From: Gammaproteobacteria bacterium
GTDB lineage: Bacteria > Pseudomonadota > Gammaproteobacteria > CAISUE01
Length of the DNA: 64,000 bases
NCBI GenBank assembly: GCA_021156105.1
Contig: JAJNBD010000008.1
Location: forward strand, 124,001-188,000
Reading direction: 5' to 3'
The position numbers and the translations under genes are program-made. The notes under the pieces are model-generated. The model was given only the letters and a program-made list of their open reading frames with translations, made no database searches and had not been told where the DNA came from. The first letter of the stretch is position 1; every line of letters starts with the position of its first letter. Of the stretch, positions 35,678-45,845 are shown one piece after another.

Positions 35678-36148
35678 ATGGCAGATAAAACCAAGGAAGA
35701 GCGTAAGCCGTCCAAAATCAAAAAGTCTATCAGGTTTCTGTTCAATGTACCAGCCTGGTTGGGGACGGAATCCATCCATGAAGGGGCAAGTTGGATAGAG
35801 CAACTGTTTAAAAAAGTCTTTTTTCGGGCGCCAACGCAAGGTGATGCTGAAGATTTTAATGCAGCTGTCGCTCGCTTAAACATGGATGACGCTGCGTTAG
35901 AACAACAACAAAAGCGTTTCTTTAAAACCAGCTTAGTTTTTTTGTTGCTTGCCATTTTAGATTTATTTTATTTAGCTTACTTATGGTCCCGAAGTTCATT
36001 ATTGGTGAATCTAGGGGTCTTGGTTGTTTTTGGTTTGTTGTTAATCCAGGCTTATTTTTACAGTTTTTGGAGCTTTCAGATTAAGCAAAGAAAACTAGGT
36101 TGCACTTTTAAAGCATGGTTAAATTGGATACTTAGGGGACGTGTATGA
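35678..36148 (+). CDS. icmV: Dot/Icm type IVB secretion protein IcmV
   Basis: 156 residues with the IcmV layout: a basic N-terminal region (KIKKSIRFLFNVPAWLG), a linker with the conserved FFRAPTQG-like segment near 49, and two close transmembrane helices (about 82-105 and 108-130), followed by a short basic tail. IcmV is an inner-membrane component needed for Dot/Icm function. It overlaps dotA by 4 bp (ATGA), the same order as icmV-dotA in Legionella and Coxiella. AGAGG precedes the start. Confidence 0.88.
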   Translation: MADKTKEERKPSKIKKSIRFLFNVPAWLGTESIHEGASWIEQLFKKVFFRAPTQGDAEDFNAAVARLNMDDAALEQQQKRFFKTSLVFLLLAILDLFYLAYLWSRSSLLVNLGVLVVFGLLLIQAYFYSFWSFQIKQRKLGCTFKAWLNWILRGRV

Positions 36149-38820
36149 TTCGCATATTATTAGCTATTGCCTTATTGCTCGGCTTACCGGGATTTGCATT
36201 AGCACAAGATAGTGGTTCCGTGTTAGGCATGCCAAATGTTACCGATACTTCGGTGATATTTTTATCTTATGTTTTTGGTGCGGTAAATGGTGTGCTCCAT
36301 GGTTCAGGCTCGCAAATCATGGGGGCAATGTTTGCTAAATTTAATAGTGCTATCTTAGTACTTGGCGGCTTGGTTGTGATGTATACCACCTTGATGAGTA
36401 TTTTAAATACCGCACATGAAGGCGAAATTATGGGTAGAAAATTCCACTCATTCTTTGTGCCTTTCCGTACCGCTCTAGGTATTTTGTTAATTGCGCCAAC
36501 AGCAACTGGTTATTCTTGGATCCAAGTACTAGTGATTTGGGTAGTGCTACAAGGCGTTAGCGCGGCCAATATGGTGTGGAATGCCGCAGTAACTTACTTA
36601 ATGCAAGGTGGCGCGATCATTGTGCAAAACCAAGACACTTCGGGCTTTCTTGGCTTTAAGGGGCAGGGCGTTAGTGGTCAAGCACAAAGTATATTAAGCG
36701 CAGTTACTTGCTTAGAATTAACTCGGCGTGCTATTGACGAATCAGTCTATAGCAGCAGCGGTGCAATCACAGCGCCATCACAAGACCCGCTGGAAAGTGT
36801 TTTCAAAGGGATTCGGGATAATAGCCAATCGGCATCTGGCCTTTTTACCGTCGATATGCCCAATTATTTGCCTGCAAATTCAGGTACATCTTCTCCAGAC
36901 CAAGGCTGGAGTTTTTTAACAGGCATGTGTGGCAGTCTGAGCTTTAACAAATATGATGCTAACCAAGCTTTAGGCTTGGAACAAATGATGACGGATGTTA
37001 GTGAAGCCGTGCCATCCTTTACTTCAACCTGTGATGCAAAATGTTATGATAGCAGTGGTAGTATCGTAGATTGCCCCGCAGGCAGCATTATCCCTAATGA
37101 CGCCGCAAGCTGCCCCACGGAAGGAACTTGTTATGCAAATGGATTTATTAAAAGTGCGCAAGTGAATCCTTTCAAAGTTGCCTCAAAAACAGTGCCTATT
37201 TTATCTTGGTGTAATCCTTCTCCAGGGTTATCCGCTTCGGCTACTAATCCATCAAACTTAATGTTAACTTATAACACGGCAATTATGGATTATATGGGCT
37301 TAGCGCAAACCAATAATCAAAATACAACACAAGCGTTTGATGAATATGGTACCGACCCAACTAAAAACTATCATGATGCCCTCAATGATATCCTTAATCC
37401 AAACGTAAAGGATATAAGCTCGACAACAAATGAAGTGGCAGGGAATGGCTGGTTTATGGCAGGCGCTTACTACTTTAAATTGTTGCAGTCTAACGAAAAT
37501 GCTCAATTAAATCATAGTAGCGGTTCTGTCGGCTGGACTATTAGTGGGCCTAAGTCCCCAGGTTTTACTCAGAGTTTTGAGAGCAAGTTTTCTGTTGCCG
37601 GTTCAGAATTTTTAGCCCAAGAAGATTATTTTAAAACATGGTTATTGCCATTTTTTAATGATAACTCTGGTTCTCTGACACCAGCATCTGATCCTGCCAA
37701 TAATAGCTTAGTTAACAATTTTGATCAGGCACAGCAGCAAATCAGTGTTGGCCATACCCACGTGACGCTCCAAACGCCTAGCGCAACGGGCATTACCACG
37801 GGTGGTTGGATTGTACTTAATGCGATCTTGCCTGGCTTGTCAGACATGATCACTTCCTTTACGGCTTTAATGCAAGCGCAGCAAAATAATGCTAACCCCG
37901 TCATCCTCATGATGATTTTTGGTTCAGGTATGTCGGCGACGGCGATTGCAATTTGGTTAACGGCTATTGGAGCTTTAAGTATCATCGGTTTTGCAACATC
38001 GATTATTCCTTCAGTAACCGTCAGTGACGTATTTACCACGATTGGTGTGGTCATTACGCCATTACTGTCAGCGATTCTGCTTCCTATGTTTGTTACCGGT
38101 ATCATGCTGGAATATTACTTACCCATGGTGCCGTTTATGATCTTTAGCTTCGGGGTGGTCGGTTGGATTGTCGGGGTCATTGAAGCGATGGTCGCAGCTC
38201 CCATCGTGGCATTCGCAATCATGAATCCTGAAGGAAGTGATGTTTTTGGTAAAGCAGATCCTGGCGTGATGTTATTGTTAAATCTGTTCTTACGTCCATC
38301 GCTCATGATCTTCGGTTTAGTGGCGGGAATCATGGTTAGCTACATTGGCGTTTGGATCATTAACGAAGGCTTTGCGCTTATATTGCCAGCGATTACAGCA
38401 GTGCAAACAGGTAACTATATTTCGCAATCTGAGGGAACTGGGGTTGGTTTTGGTTTATTCTTTATCTGTCCAACTTGTGGTTTAACAGACGCGATGACAT
38501 TGGCCATTGAAGCGTTAATTGGCGCGGTCGCGCTTCCTGTCATGTACTTGTTAATGGTGATGCAGGTTATTAATCGTTCCTTTACTTTAATTTATATCTT
38601 GCCCGATAAAATCACCCGCTGGATGAGCGGTGGTATGCAAGAAAGCCTTGGCTCGGAATGGTCAGGTGCTGAAAAAGATGTTAAAGGCGGTGCAGAAAAA
38701 GCTGCGGGTGCGCTTGGCGAAGGTGGCCGTGGTGGCGCAAGCGGTGCTGTCGATCGTTATCGTCAAAGACGCAAAGATGCGAAAGACAAAGCAGAAAAAG
38801 AAGGCACAGTGGCTAATTAA
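36145..38820 (+). CDS. dotA: Dot/Icm type IVB secretion protein DotA
   Basis: 891 residues, in the range of Coxiella-type DotA and shorter than the Legionella one. Cleavable signal (MIRILLAIALLLGLPGFALA) then DotA/TraY features: KFNSAILVLGGLVVMYTTLM near 68, HEGEIMGRKFHSFFVPFR near 92-108, a large variable loop of about 370 residues with six cysteines clustered at 295-335, then five or more helices from 550 to 810, and a basic Gly-rich tail (about 845-891). A large inner-membrane protein of the secretion apparatus. Overlaps icmV by 4 bp. Confidence 0.93.
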   Translation: MIRILLAIALLLGLPGFALAQDSGSVLGMPNVTDTSVIFLSYVFGAVNGVLHGSGSQIMGAMFAKFNSAILVLGGLVVMYTTLMSILNTAHEGEIMGRKFHSFFVPFRTALGILLIAPTATGYSWIQVLVIWVVLQGVSAANMVWNAAVTYLMQGGAIIVQNQDTSGFLGFKGQGVSGQAQSILSAVTCLELTRRAIDESVYSSSGAITAPSQDPLESVFKGIRDNSQSASGLFTVDMPNYLPANSGTSSPDQGWSFLTGMCGSLSFNKYDANQALGLEQMMTDVSEAVPSFTSTCDAKCYDSSGSIVDCPAGSIIPNDAASCPTEGTCYANGFIKSAQVNPFKVASKTVPILSWCNPSPGLSASATNPSNLMLTYNTAIMDYMGLAQTNNQNTTQAFDEYGTDPTKNYHDALNDILNPNVKDISSTTNEVAGNGWFMAGAYYFKLLQSNENAQLNHSSGSVGWTISGPKSPGFTQSFESKFSVAGSEFLAQEDYFKTWLLPFFNDNSGSLTPASDPANNSLVNNFDQAQQQISVGHTHVTLQTPSATGITTGGWIVLNAILPGLSDMITSFTALMQAQQNNANPVILMMIFGSGMSATAIAIWLTAIGALSIIGFATSIIPSVTVSDVFTTIGVVITPLLSAILLPMFVTGIMLEYYLPMVPFMIFSFGVVGWIVGVIEAMVAAPIVAFAIMNPEGSDVFGKADPGVMLLLNLFLRPSLMIFGLVAGIMVSYIGVWIINEGFALILPAITAVQTGNYISQSEGTGVGFGLFFICPTCGLTDAMTLAIEALIGAVALPVMYLLMVMQVINRSFTLIYILPDKITRWMSGGMQESLGSEWSGAEKDVKGGAEKAAGALGEGGRGGASGAVDRYRQRRKDAKDKAEKEGTVAN

Positions 38821-38856
38821 CTTGATGCAATTTTGGCAAAGGTTGCAGTATGCTGA

Positions 38857-38876
38857 GGGCGGCTTGATAGCCGCCC
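38857..38876 (+). terminator. GC-rich hairpin after dotA
   Basis: GGGCGGC (38857-38863) and GCCGCCC (38870-38876) with a 6-nt loop lie 36 bp after the dotA stop. No T-run follows, so it may be a weak terminator, mRNA-stabilising structure or processing site ahead of the 2290-residue gene. Confidence 0.45.
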
Positions 38877-38923
38877 AATGCAATTAGACTATTCAAGCAT
38901 TAAAAAAATAACGAGGTAAGCAT

Positions 38924-41900
38924 ATGGGTAGAAGAGGCACAAATAAACCACGTTTTCGTCGAGTCAGCTCATCTCCTAGCTTGGTAGATTTTTTAAATGG
39001 CCGTTGGGGTAGTGATACGGTTGATAGCCGAGATGCGAGCTATTTAGTGGGCTACAAGCTCATGCTTGAGCGCTTAGCCTATCACCCGGACAATGAAAAA
39101 AAACTTGCAACAGTTTTGCCACAGTTGGAAAATGCTGCCCATGAGCTTGAAAAGAAAGTTGGCGAAATTATTAAAGTCAATTTTTTCACCCAACGCAGGA
39201 TTGAAAAACAAATCGAAAAAATCGCAAAATTTTATGATGAACTTCTAACATTAGCTGTTTCACATGAAAAAGGTTTTGAAGAGTTAAAACATCATTATCA
39301 GCGTTTTTACGCTTATATCAATCAAAAGATTACCCCCAAAAATCCCCAGCTGGCGCGCCAGTTATTAGGGGCTTATAAAGAAGCCTATGAAAAAATTCTT
39401 AAAGCACGCAAATCAATTGATGGTGATTTAAAAAAACCTTGTGCAAATTATGCGGAATATTTGCATGTGAAACGTTACCAAGAAAGTGTTTTAAAGCCAG
39501 GGCAAGAGGCATTAAACAAGCAAAGTAAGCTAGTAGAAGAGGCATTAGCAAAATTTTCTGCAGCGCCTGTGTGGGAAAAGGGTGTGCATAAGCTTGACCC
39601 TCGTGAATATATAGTGCCACCAGCGCCAGGTGGAGCGAGTCAGCAAACTTCAATTAATTTAAAGCGTATCGATGATATTTTTGATGCATTTTCGCGCGAA
39701 CTACAAAGCATTAAAACGCTTCAGCTTGATAAACAACTACGTTCTGTTACAGAAATTCAAGCAGATGCCATCTTTATTTATAACAAATACTTTGGTGCTG
39801 ACACAGCAGCTGCTAGTCTTATTCGAGACGTTGAAGCCTATCAAAAATATCATGCGCAGATGCCAGGCTCAGAGCCATTAAAACCTGCAACACTAGCACT
39901 TTTTAATGACGTCAAAAAATTCCGTGATGATGCATATAAATATTGTGGTGTGAATTTATTAGATCAGAAGGTTGAAGAAAAAACTTTTGGTTTGGTGGAG
40001 CGGGCTCATATTCATCAAGCAATGGTTCAGATTCAGGAAAAAGTTGCCGCATTGCAAGAGAAAAAAGATCTTGGAGAAATTGGTCGTTATATTTTAAGCA
40101 TTCAGAATGATCCCCCATTTAAAAAATTATTAACATCAAGATTTCCAGTTGGTTCTTCTGATGAGACGTTACAGAAAGCTGTGGCTGGTTATTTAGCACA
40201 ATCTTCTTCTAATGCTTTTGATGCAAACTCAAATCCAAACATCACTGTTAGTTCCGCAGCGGTTCAAACCGAAATTCAACGATGTCAGTATGCTCTTGTT
40301 ACTGCGAAAAACTATAAAGAATGCGCTGATAGTTACACCAGATATTTTGCACAAAAAGGAGAGGAGATATCCCCTGCTCAGCGTTTTATCCAACAGGTAG
40401 AGGCTTATGAACAAAAATTGGCTCATAATCAAAATTTGCCAAAACTAGATCCAGCTATTCTAGGTCTATATCACCAGGTAAGAGGCTATAGAGATGCTAT
40501 TTTTAACCTCTACTTGTCTAAGGGGGAATTTACTAACGGATTTAATAAAGATAAAAAAGTTGTTGTAAATCAAAAAAATAGCCCTCGAGTAGGTGTTGCT
40601 TTTGAGGAGCTTATAAGGGGAGTGCAAAATCTTCAAGGAATCTTATCTCAGAGCGACGCGGGAAAAGCTATTGACGAGTATCAAGCAGCATTTGGTCCAG
40701 AGGGGAGGTTAGGGAAATTTATAAATACAGTCAGTGAGGCTAAAAAACAGTTAACAGCAGGGCAAAGTATTACGCCTGAAATTGAGGATTCTTATAATCG
40801 CTTAATAAAATTTCGTGATGGAATTGCACAGTACTATCAAGTAAACAGACTAACTCCCTCAAGCCTTCCTTCCTTACCAAGCCCGGCGTCCGCGCCAGCA
40901 GATATTAACCCTTTTAAAGTGTCGCCAAAACTTCAAGCATTAGATCATACGATTAACCAGCAACTTACGAGTGAAGCAGCCGAAAAAGATAAAATTGAAA
41001 GCATTCAAAGTGCTATTAAACAAGCCAGTGATAATCCAACTATTAGCGCACTTCTAAGTCAAGCTCATCCTTCGGGCTCACCAGAAGAGGCTTACCAAAA
41101 AGAAGTCCGCGATTATTTTGCAAGTTTATACCAACGCTTTACGCCAAGCGCACCCGTGACACACCCCTTAGGTAAGCTTGCACAAAATGCAGAGGTAAAA
41201 AAATATCAGGAAAAAGCGAGCCAGCTTGCCAAAGGCTTTAAGAAAAATATGGATAAGCTGTATCAAGACTTAAAAGATGGTACAGTCAGCTCAACTGAGT
41301 TTAAAAAGACTTCTGAATGGCTAGTCTCAGAGCATGAAAAGCAGGTAAAAACACTTGGCGAAGAATTTGAATCAAAATTTGATGACATTGCTAAAGATAC
41401 AGCGCAATATGGCGACACAGGCAAAGAGGCGCAAGGATTTTTTAATAAGTCGCAAGAAGCGCTTTTAAATCAATCCACGCAGTATGTCCAAGCCGTTAAA
41501 GATAATATTCAAAAAGCGGATGAAGAACAAAAAAGCCGTGAAAGACGCCGTTTGTTTTTAATCATGACGCAACCTGAGCTTTTCCCCGCGACGGATGAAA
41601 AAGCCCGCCAACGTATCGAAGAAGCTATTGATAAGCTCAAAGATGATTATCTGAGTCAATTAGATAAATATAATGATATTCGCTTAGGGCCTGGTACACA
41701 GATCAAAATGCATTACACGCCTGGAAATGAAATGGACCGCGAAGGCCATTGGAATCCGGGTGAATATGAAATTCTTGTTAGCGATGACTCCCCAGAAAGT
41801 ATGGCTGCTTTGGACTTAGCCATTGACTTAATTCTTGAGCGTAAACGCAGAAATGGAACGGCCGAAAAAGATTTAAAAATTAACCTTTCAAAAATTGGTA

Positions 41901-44900
41901 CTAACCAAGCAAGCGCGCTTCGCCTTATTCAACGCTTAGAAGCGCGAGGCATTCAATATGAAATTACAGATCCGAAATATAAAGCAGGTCCTAAGAGAAC
42001 AGCACTTTTAGATGCCGTTGCAGTTGGCGTCAATCGTGAAAAAGTAAAAACAGAAACAGGTGATTACTTAAAAGCACTGGCGCGTGTAACACGTCAACAA
42101 GACGATAAAGTTAATAAAGAGGGCCAAATTACAACACGCCATGGAGTGACGATAAAAATCCCTGAAATTCCTAGCAACGCTAAGCCTGAAGATTTGCGTG
42201 AAGCAAGAAAAAGGCGTGAATCGTTGGAGGCAACTGCAGCGGTCATTGCTGCGCATTATCCTCCTGATGGTGGTCAAGATAACATGATGGATTTTTTCAA
42301 GAGCCTTGTAAAAATCAATATGGATTTGCAACGTAAATGTGGAATGAATCTCCAGCAATTGCGTGCAGAAGTTTTTTCACTGAACAAGATGGGTCCTGAA
42401 GGCAGAAAGAAACAAGGGGTAACAGAAGATCGTTTTCAAGAGCTTAAGGCGTTTCTGGAACAGGCCAAAGAGAACATTAAGTCTCTCAATTTTACTGACA
42501 GTTGTAAGGAGCGTTTAAAAAATCTAGAAAAAATGGATTTACTTGGCGCTGGCGCAGTAGGTTTTGATAAGCCTGAAAATGTTGATGACTATGCCATAAT
42601 GCTGCGTGAAAAGATAGATGAGTATCTTAAGCTTAGTTGTGCAATATCGTCTTTGGGGATAGAGGCATCGGTGTCTTTGTCTTTAAGGAATGTGGCAGTA
42701 AGCTTACTCCGCGATGTGAACGAACTTGAAGGGTTATGCAGAAAAGCTGGGCGTGATCCTGATAAATTGATGAATGCTTACCTAGGAAAATCGTCAAGCG
42801 AACTTAAGGATGGTTTATCCAAAGCACTAACAGTTGTCGGCCGTATTATTGCTTCTCCTTTACTGCTGTTGGAAGGGGTTATTAGCGGAATAAATGCATT
42901 AACATCAGGTATAAAATCTAAGCTTACGAACGATACCTCTTTTCCAGAAGAAGCACCGGCTATTCCTCTGCCATCATCGTTGATTTTTTCACCCTTAAGC
43001 CAAGCAGAACCTGATGCTGCACTCAGCAGGTTTAGTCGTGCGACGGGAGCGCGTGCCGAGGAAACGGAAGAACAGTTAGCAGAGCAGAAAATGCGGCTTA
43101 AAATCTATGGCGAGCTGCTAGAAGAAACTTCTAAAGCAGATCTTACGCAACATTTAAATGATTTATGTCAGCAATTGCATCAATTAGCGCCAATAACCAT
43201 GCCAATGTTGATGACAGCTATTCATGAAGGAAAAGTTCCGGCTTTTGCGGCATTGTTATTAACACAAAATCCTGAGACAGGTCTTTATTATTCGTTGAGC
43301 GATGGTCAAGTGCTGGCTCGAGCAGCGCAGTTAGAGCAGCATGAAGGTGGTGCAAACGCGGCTGGCACGCTTGCTTGGGCGAGGGAGGCTTATGTTACAG
43401 CAAACAGTGATGTAATAGCTGCTATTTTAGATAGGAAGGCTCCAAAGGTAAGTTTTCCAACAAACTACGTTTATCCACGAGATAAGTCTTTACGCGAAAA
43501 TATTCAACAGGTTGGAAAAACACTCGCTGAGGCTAAGCAAACGCTCCGCAAATTAGAGGACGAAGCTAAAGCAAGCGGCTTAACAGAGCGAGAAATTGAG
43601 CAATTGCCAGAGATAAAGCAAGCGGAATCTGCAGTTGAAAGACAGGAAGCGATAAAAGAGGCTCTTTATGCTTTGCGTAGGAAAATTTCTTTTGCACCTC
43701 TTGCTAACAAGTCTGCAACAGGCCCACAAGTAATCAGCGATTTGTTGACAACATCTCAGTTTGAAGCTTACTGTAATATGAAGGAAGATCAAGGTCAAGC
43801 TCAAAAATTAACTAACATTACTAGTGCGGCCAGGGCGAATCTTCAAACTGTACAAGATGCGCAAGTTCAGAGCGGCCCAACGGATCCGGATCGGGGTCCA
43901 ATGCAAATTTATAGTTCACATCTCCATCAAAAGATTGAAGAAATAAAAGCTCGTTTTAATTGGCTGCAAAAAAAATCGGAAAAGGCAAATCAACAGGCAG
44001 AAATAACAGTGTATGCCGAAGCCTTGCGCGAGCAGTTATCTTTGCGAGTACCTACAGTGCTCGACCGAGCTTGTCATCAAGCAAGTGGCTATGGGCCTAC
44101 AGAAGAGACGATGCACTTAGTGCGGAAAGAAACCTTAGATGTTTTGCTTAATAGCAAAAGTATAGGTTTTAACCAAAAGATTTATGGTAGCCTCACTCAG
44201 CAGGACGTAGAGACGCTAGATCGGTATAAACCGCAAGCGGTTCATTTTACCCACAGTTTAAGAAAAACGGTGGAAGAGTTGCAAAGGTTTGGCCAAGAAT
44301 TTAGCTTAAATTTAACGTCACCGGAAGAACGAAATAACTTTAGTCAGTGTTTTGCTGAGATACTGCGCGAGCGTGTGCTTGAAATATTTGAGAAAAAAGA
44401 ACAGCTTTTGGGGCAGGCGCATGCGGACCAAGACATTTTTTTAGCTTGGAGAGATGCGCTTCATTTACTTGCTGAGAAAGATAATAGTCTGCCTGCTCCT
44501 ACTACACCCTTTGATGCTGAAAACGCTGTCGAAAAGGTGATTAAAGCTGATAATCCATTAGGTTCTTTAAGCAGGCTTGAGAGTAAATTTATCGAAAGGC
44601 TCCAGGAGATCAAAACTATTAATGGGCAGATACCAAAACAAATGGTTGCAAATCTCGATGCGGCTGATTGTGATGAAGCGCTTGCAGATCTTAATAGTTT
44701 TATCAAAAAAAATATCGATGCTGCCTGCGAGCATGTAACAGGGGCACCCTGTAAGTTTAAAATAGAAGTGGGTAATGAAACTCAGTATAAACAGAGAGTT
44801 GCCTTAAAGATATTAGAGCGTAGCCAAGATCAGTTGCATTATTTGAGGGGTTCTACAGCAAGGGACTTTACAGCACCAGCGACTATGCTTCAACAGCGCT

Positions 44901-45796
44901 TATTGGCAAGGCTTGAGTCCCAGCTGGTGAGAGACGTTAATATCCTAAATATTACTGTTCCCTATGGTCTTGATTTAAGTTTTAAAGATGAAGTTAACTT
45001 TTCTCAGAGTACGGAACTTTTGACGCGTTTTGTTGAAAAATTAAAAGCGGTAGAAGAGTCTTACCAAAAACTTGCGCGGGAGTTAGGGGTGGATGAGGAA
45101 ATTTTCGCGCCAATTATCCAAGCGCATGTAGCTAAGCAAATGCAATCATTGCGAGATTGTCTTGAAGATAAGGCTCAAGCAAAACCTCCAAAGCTAGAAG
45201 CAGAAAAAATATTTGAAGCTTTTAAGGACGCAGGTCTTCCCAAATTATGTACTACTCAAGCGCTAAGTGATTTAATACCTGGACAGGTAGTGGCTGCTAT
45301 GGTGGTTAGAGCGAAAATTATCTATTCTTCTGGTTCTCCTGAGGAATTATTGAAGCAGCTCGAGCGAATTGATATTTTGCAGGTTAGAGGGCAAAGAAGT
45401 CGAAGTTTTTTCCAGTTGAAACAATTGGGCGATGAGAAGATCGGTAAAGATGATTTTATTGCAGGGATGCTTGAGTTTAATAGAATAGTTCAATCAGTTT
45501 CGCAGAAATTGCAGAAATTGCAGCAACTAATACCATCTGATGATTTAGTCAAACAGGGTGAGATACAGAAGATACAGACTCAGGTAAAAACCTATATTGA
45601 GGAACAAGTATCCCAATTGTATAAACACTTAAAGGGTAAAAACAAAGTGGGGGAAGTACTGACAGAAGCTGCCAGCAGCCCTGATGGATCTATGACTCCA
45701 GAGAAACTGGATGCGCTGGTAGAAGACATTTGTTTTCAATTGCAGCAAGATGACCAATCTGTTAGCTTGAGAGAATATCAGCCACTCTCTAAATAA
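38924..45796 (+). CDS. Giant helical protein of 2290 residues, candidate Dot/Icm substrate
   Basis: No family recognised. No signal peptide. Mostly charged, helical and coiled-coil-like. The N-terminal part contains three degenerate repeats with a FI/LI..VEAY...L.PA.L.L...V..FRD pattern at about 287-345, 487-540 and 598-645, and a second repeat (PPFKKLLTSRFP and PTISALLSQAHP) near 397 and 704. An alpha/beta segment lies near 930-1045, and one hydrophobic helix near 1302-1325. Start ATG follows GAGG. It lies right behind dotA, between it and tpiA; effector status is inferred from location, size and lack of homologous function. Confidence 0.8.
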   Translation: MGRRGTNKPRFRRVSSSPSLVDFLNGRWGSDTVDSRDASYLVGYKLMLERLAYHPDNEKKLATVLPQLENAAHELEKKVGEIIKVNFFTQRRIEKQIEKIAKFYDELLTLAVSHEKGFEELKHHYQRFYAYINQKITPKNPQLARQLLGAYKEAYEKILKARKSIDGDLKKPCANYAEYLHVKRYQESVLKPGQEALNKQSKLVEEALAKFSAAPVWEKGVHKLDPREYIVPPAPGGASQQTSINLKRIDDIFDAFSRELQSIKTLQLDKQLRSVTEIQADAIFIYNKYFGADTAAASLIRDVEAYQKYHAQMPGSEPLKPATLALFNDVKKFRDDAYKYCGVNLLDQKVEEKTFGLVERAHIHQAMVQIQEKVAALQEKKDLGEIGRYILSIQNDPPFKKLLTSRFPVGSSDETLQKAVAGYLAQSSSNAFDANSNPNITVSSAAVQTEIQRCQYALVTAKNYKECADSYTRYFAQKGEEISPAQRFIQQVEAYEQKLAHNQNLPKLDPAILGLYHQVRGYRDAIFNLYLSKGEFTNGFNKDKKVVVNQKNSPRVGVAFEELIRGVQNLQGILSQSDAGKAIDEYQAAFGPEGRLGKFINTVSEAKKQLTAGQSITPEIEDSYNRLIKFRDGIAQYYQVNRLTPSSLPSLPSPASAPADINPFKVSPKLQALDHTINQQLTSEAAEKDKIESIQSAIKQASDNPTISALLSQAHPSGSPEEAYQKEVRDYFASLYQRFTPSAPVTHPLGKLAQNAEVKKYQEKASQLAKGFKKNMDKLYQDLKDGTVSSTEFKKTSEWLVSEHEKQVKTLGEEFESKFDDIAKDTAQYGDTGKEAQGFFNKSQEALLNQSTQYVQAVKDNIQKADEEQKSRERRRLFLIMTQPELFPATDEKARQRIEEAIDKLKDDYLSQLDKYNDIRLGPGTQIKMHYTPGNEMDREGHWNPGEYEILVSDDSPESMAALDLAIDLILERKRRNGTAEKDLKINLSKIGTNQASALRLIQRLEARGIQYEITDPKYKAGPKRTALLDAVAVGVNREKVKTETGDYLKALARVTRQQDDKVNKEGQITTRHGVTIKIPEIPSNAKPEDLREARKRRESLEATAAVIAAHYPPDGGQDNMMDFFKSLVKINMDLQRKCGMNLQQLRAEVFSLNKMGPEGRKKQGVTEDRFQELKAFLEQAKENIKSLNFTDSCKERLKNLEKMDLLGAGAVGFDKPENVDDYAIMLREKIDEYLKLSCAISSLGIEASVSLSLRNVAVSLLRDVNELEGLCRKAGRDPDKLMNAYLGKSSSELKDGLSKALTVVGRIIASPLLLLEGVISGINALTSGIKSKLTNDTSFPEEAPAIPLPSSLIFSPLSQAEPDAALSRFSRATGARAEETEEQLAEQKMRLKIYGELLEETSKADLTQHLNDLCQQLHQLAPITMPMLMTAIHEGKVPAFAALLLTQNPETGLYYSLSDGQVLARAAQLEQHEGGANAAGTLAWAREAYVTANSDVIAAILDRKAPKVSFPTNYVYPRDKSLRENIQQVGKTLAEAKQTLRKLEDEAKASGLTEREIEQLPEIKQAESAVERQEAIKEALYALRRKISFAPLANKSATGPQVISDLLTTSQFEAYCNMKEDQGQAQKLTNITSAARANLQTVQDAQVQSGPTDPDRGPMQIYSSHLHQKIEEIKARFNWLQKKSEKANQQAEITVYAEALREQLSLRVPTVLDRACHQASGYGPTEETMHLVRKETLDVLLNSKSIGFNQKIYGSLTQQDVETLDRYKPQAVHFTHSLRKTVEELQRFGQEFSLNLTSPEERNNFSQCFAEILRERVLEIFEKKEQLLGQAHADQDIFLAWRDALHLLAEKDNSLPAPTTPFDAENAVEKVIKADNPLGSLSRLESKFIERLQEIKTINGQIPKQMVANLDAADCDEALADLNSFIKKNIDAACEHVTGAPCKFKIEVGNETQYKQRVALKILERSQDQLHYLRGSTARDFTAPATMLQQRLLARLESQLVRDVNILNITVPYGLDLSFKDEVNFSQSTELLTRFVEKLKAVEESYQKLARELGVDEEIFAPIIQAHVAKQMQSLRDCLEDKAQAKPPKLEAEKIFEAFKDAGLPKLCTTQALSDLIPGQVVAAMVVRAKIIYSSGSPEELLKQLERIDILQVRGQRSRSFFQLKQLGDEKIGKDDFIAGMLEFNRIVQSVSQKLQKLQQLIPSDDLVKQGEIQKIQTQVKTYIEEQVSQLYKHLKGKNKVGEVLTEAASSPDGSMTPEKLDALVEDICFQLQQDDQSVSLREYQPLSK

Positions 45797-45845
45797 AGCC
45801 ATGTAATCATTTTGAGAGATGCAGGGTAATAAAGAATTAATATTT

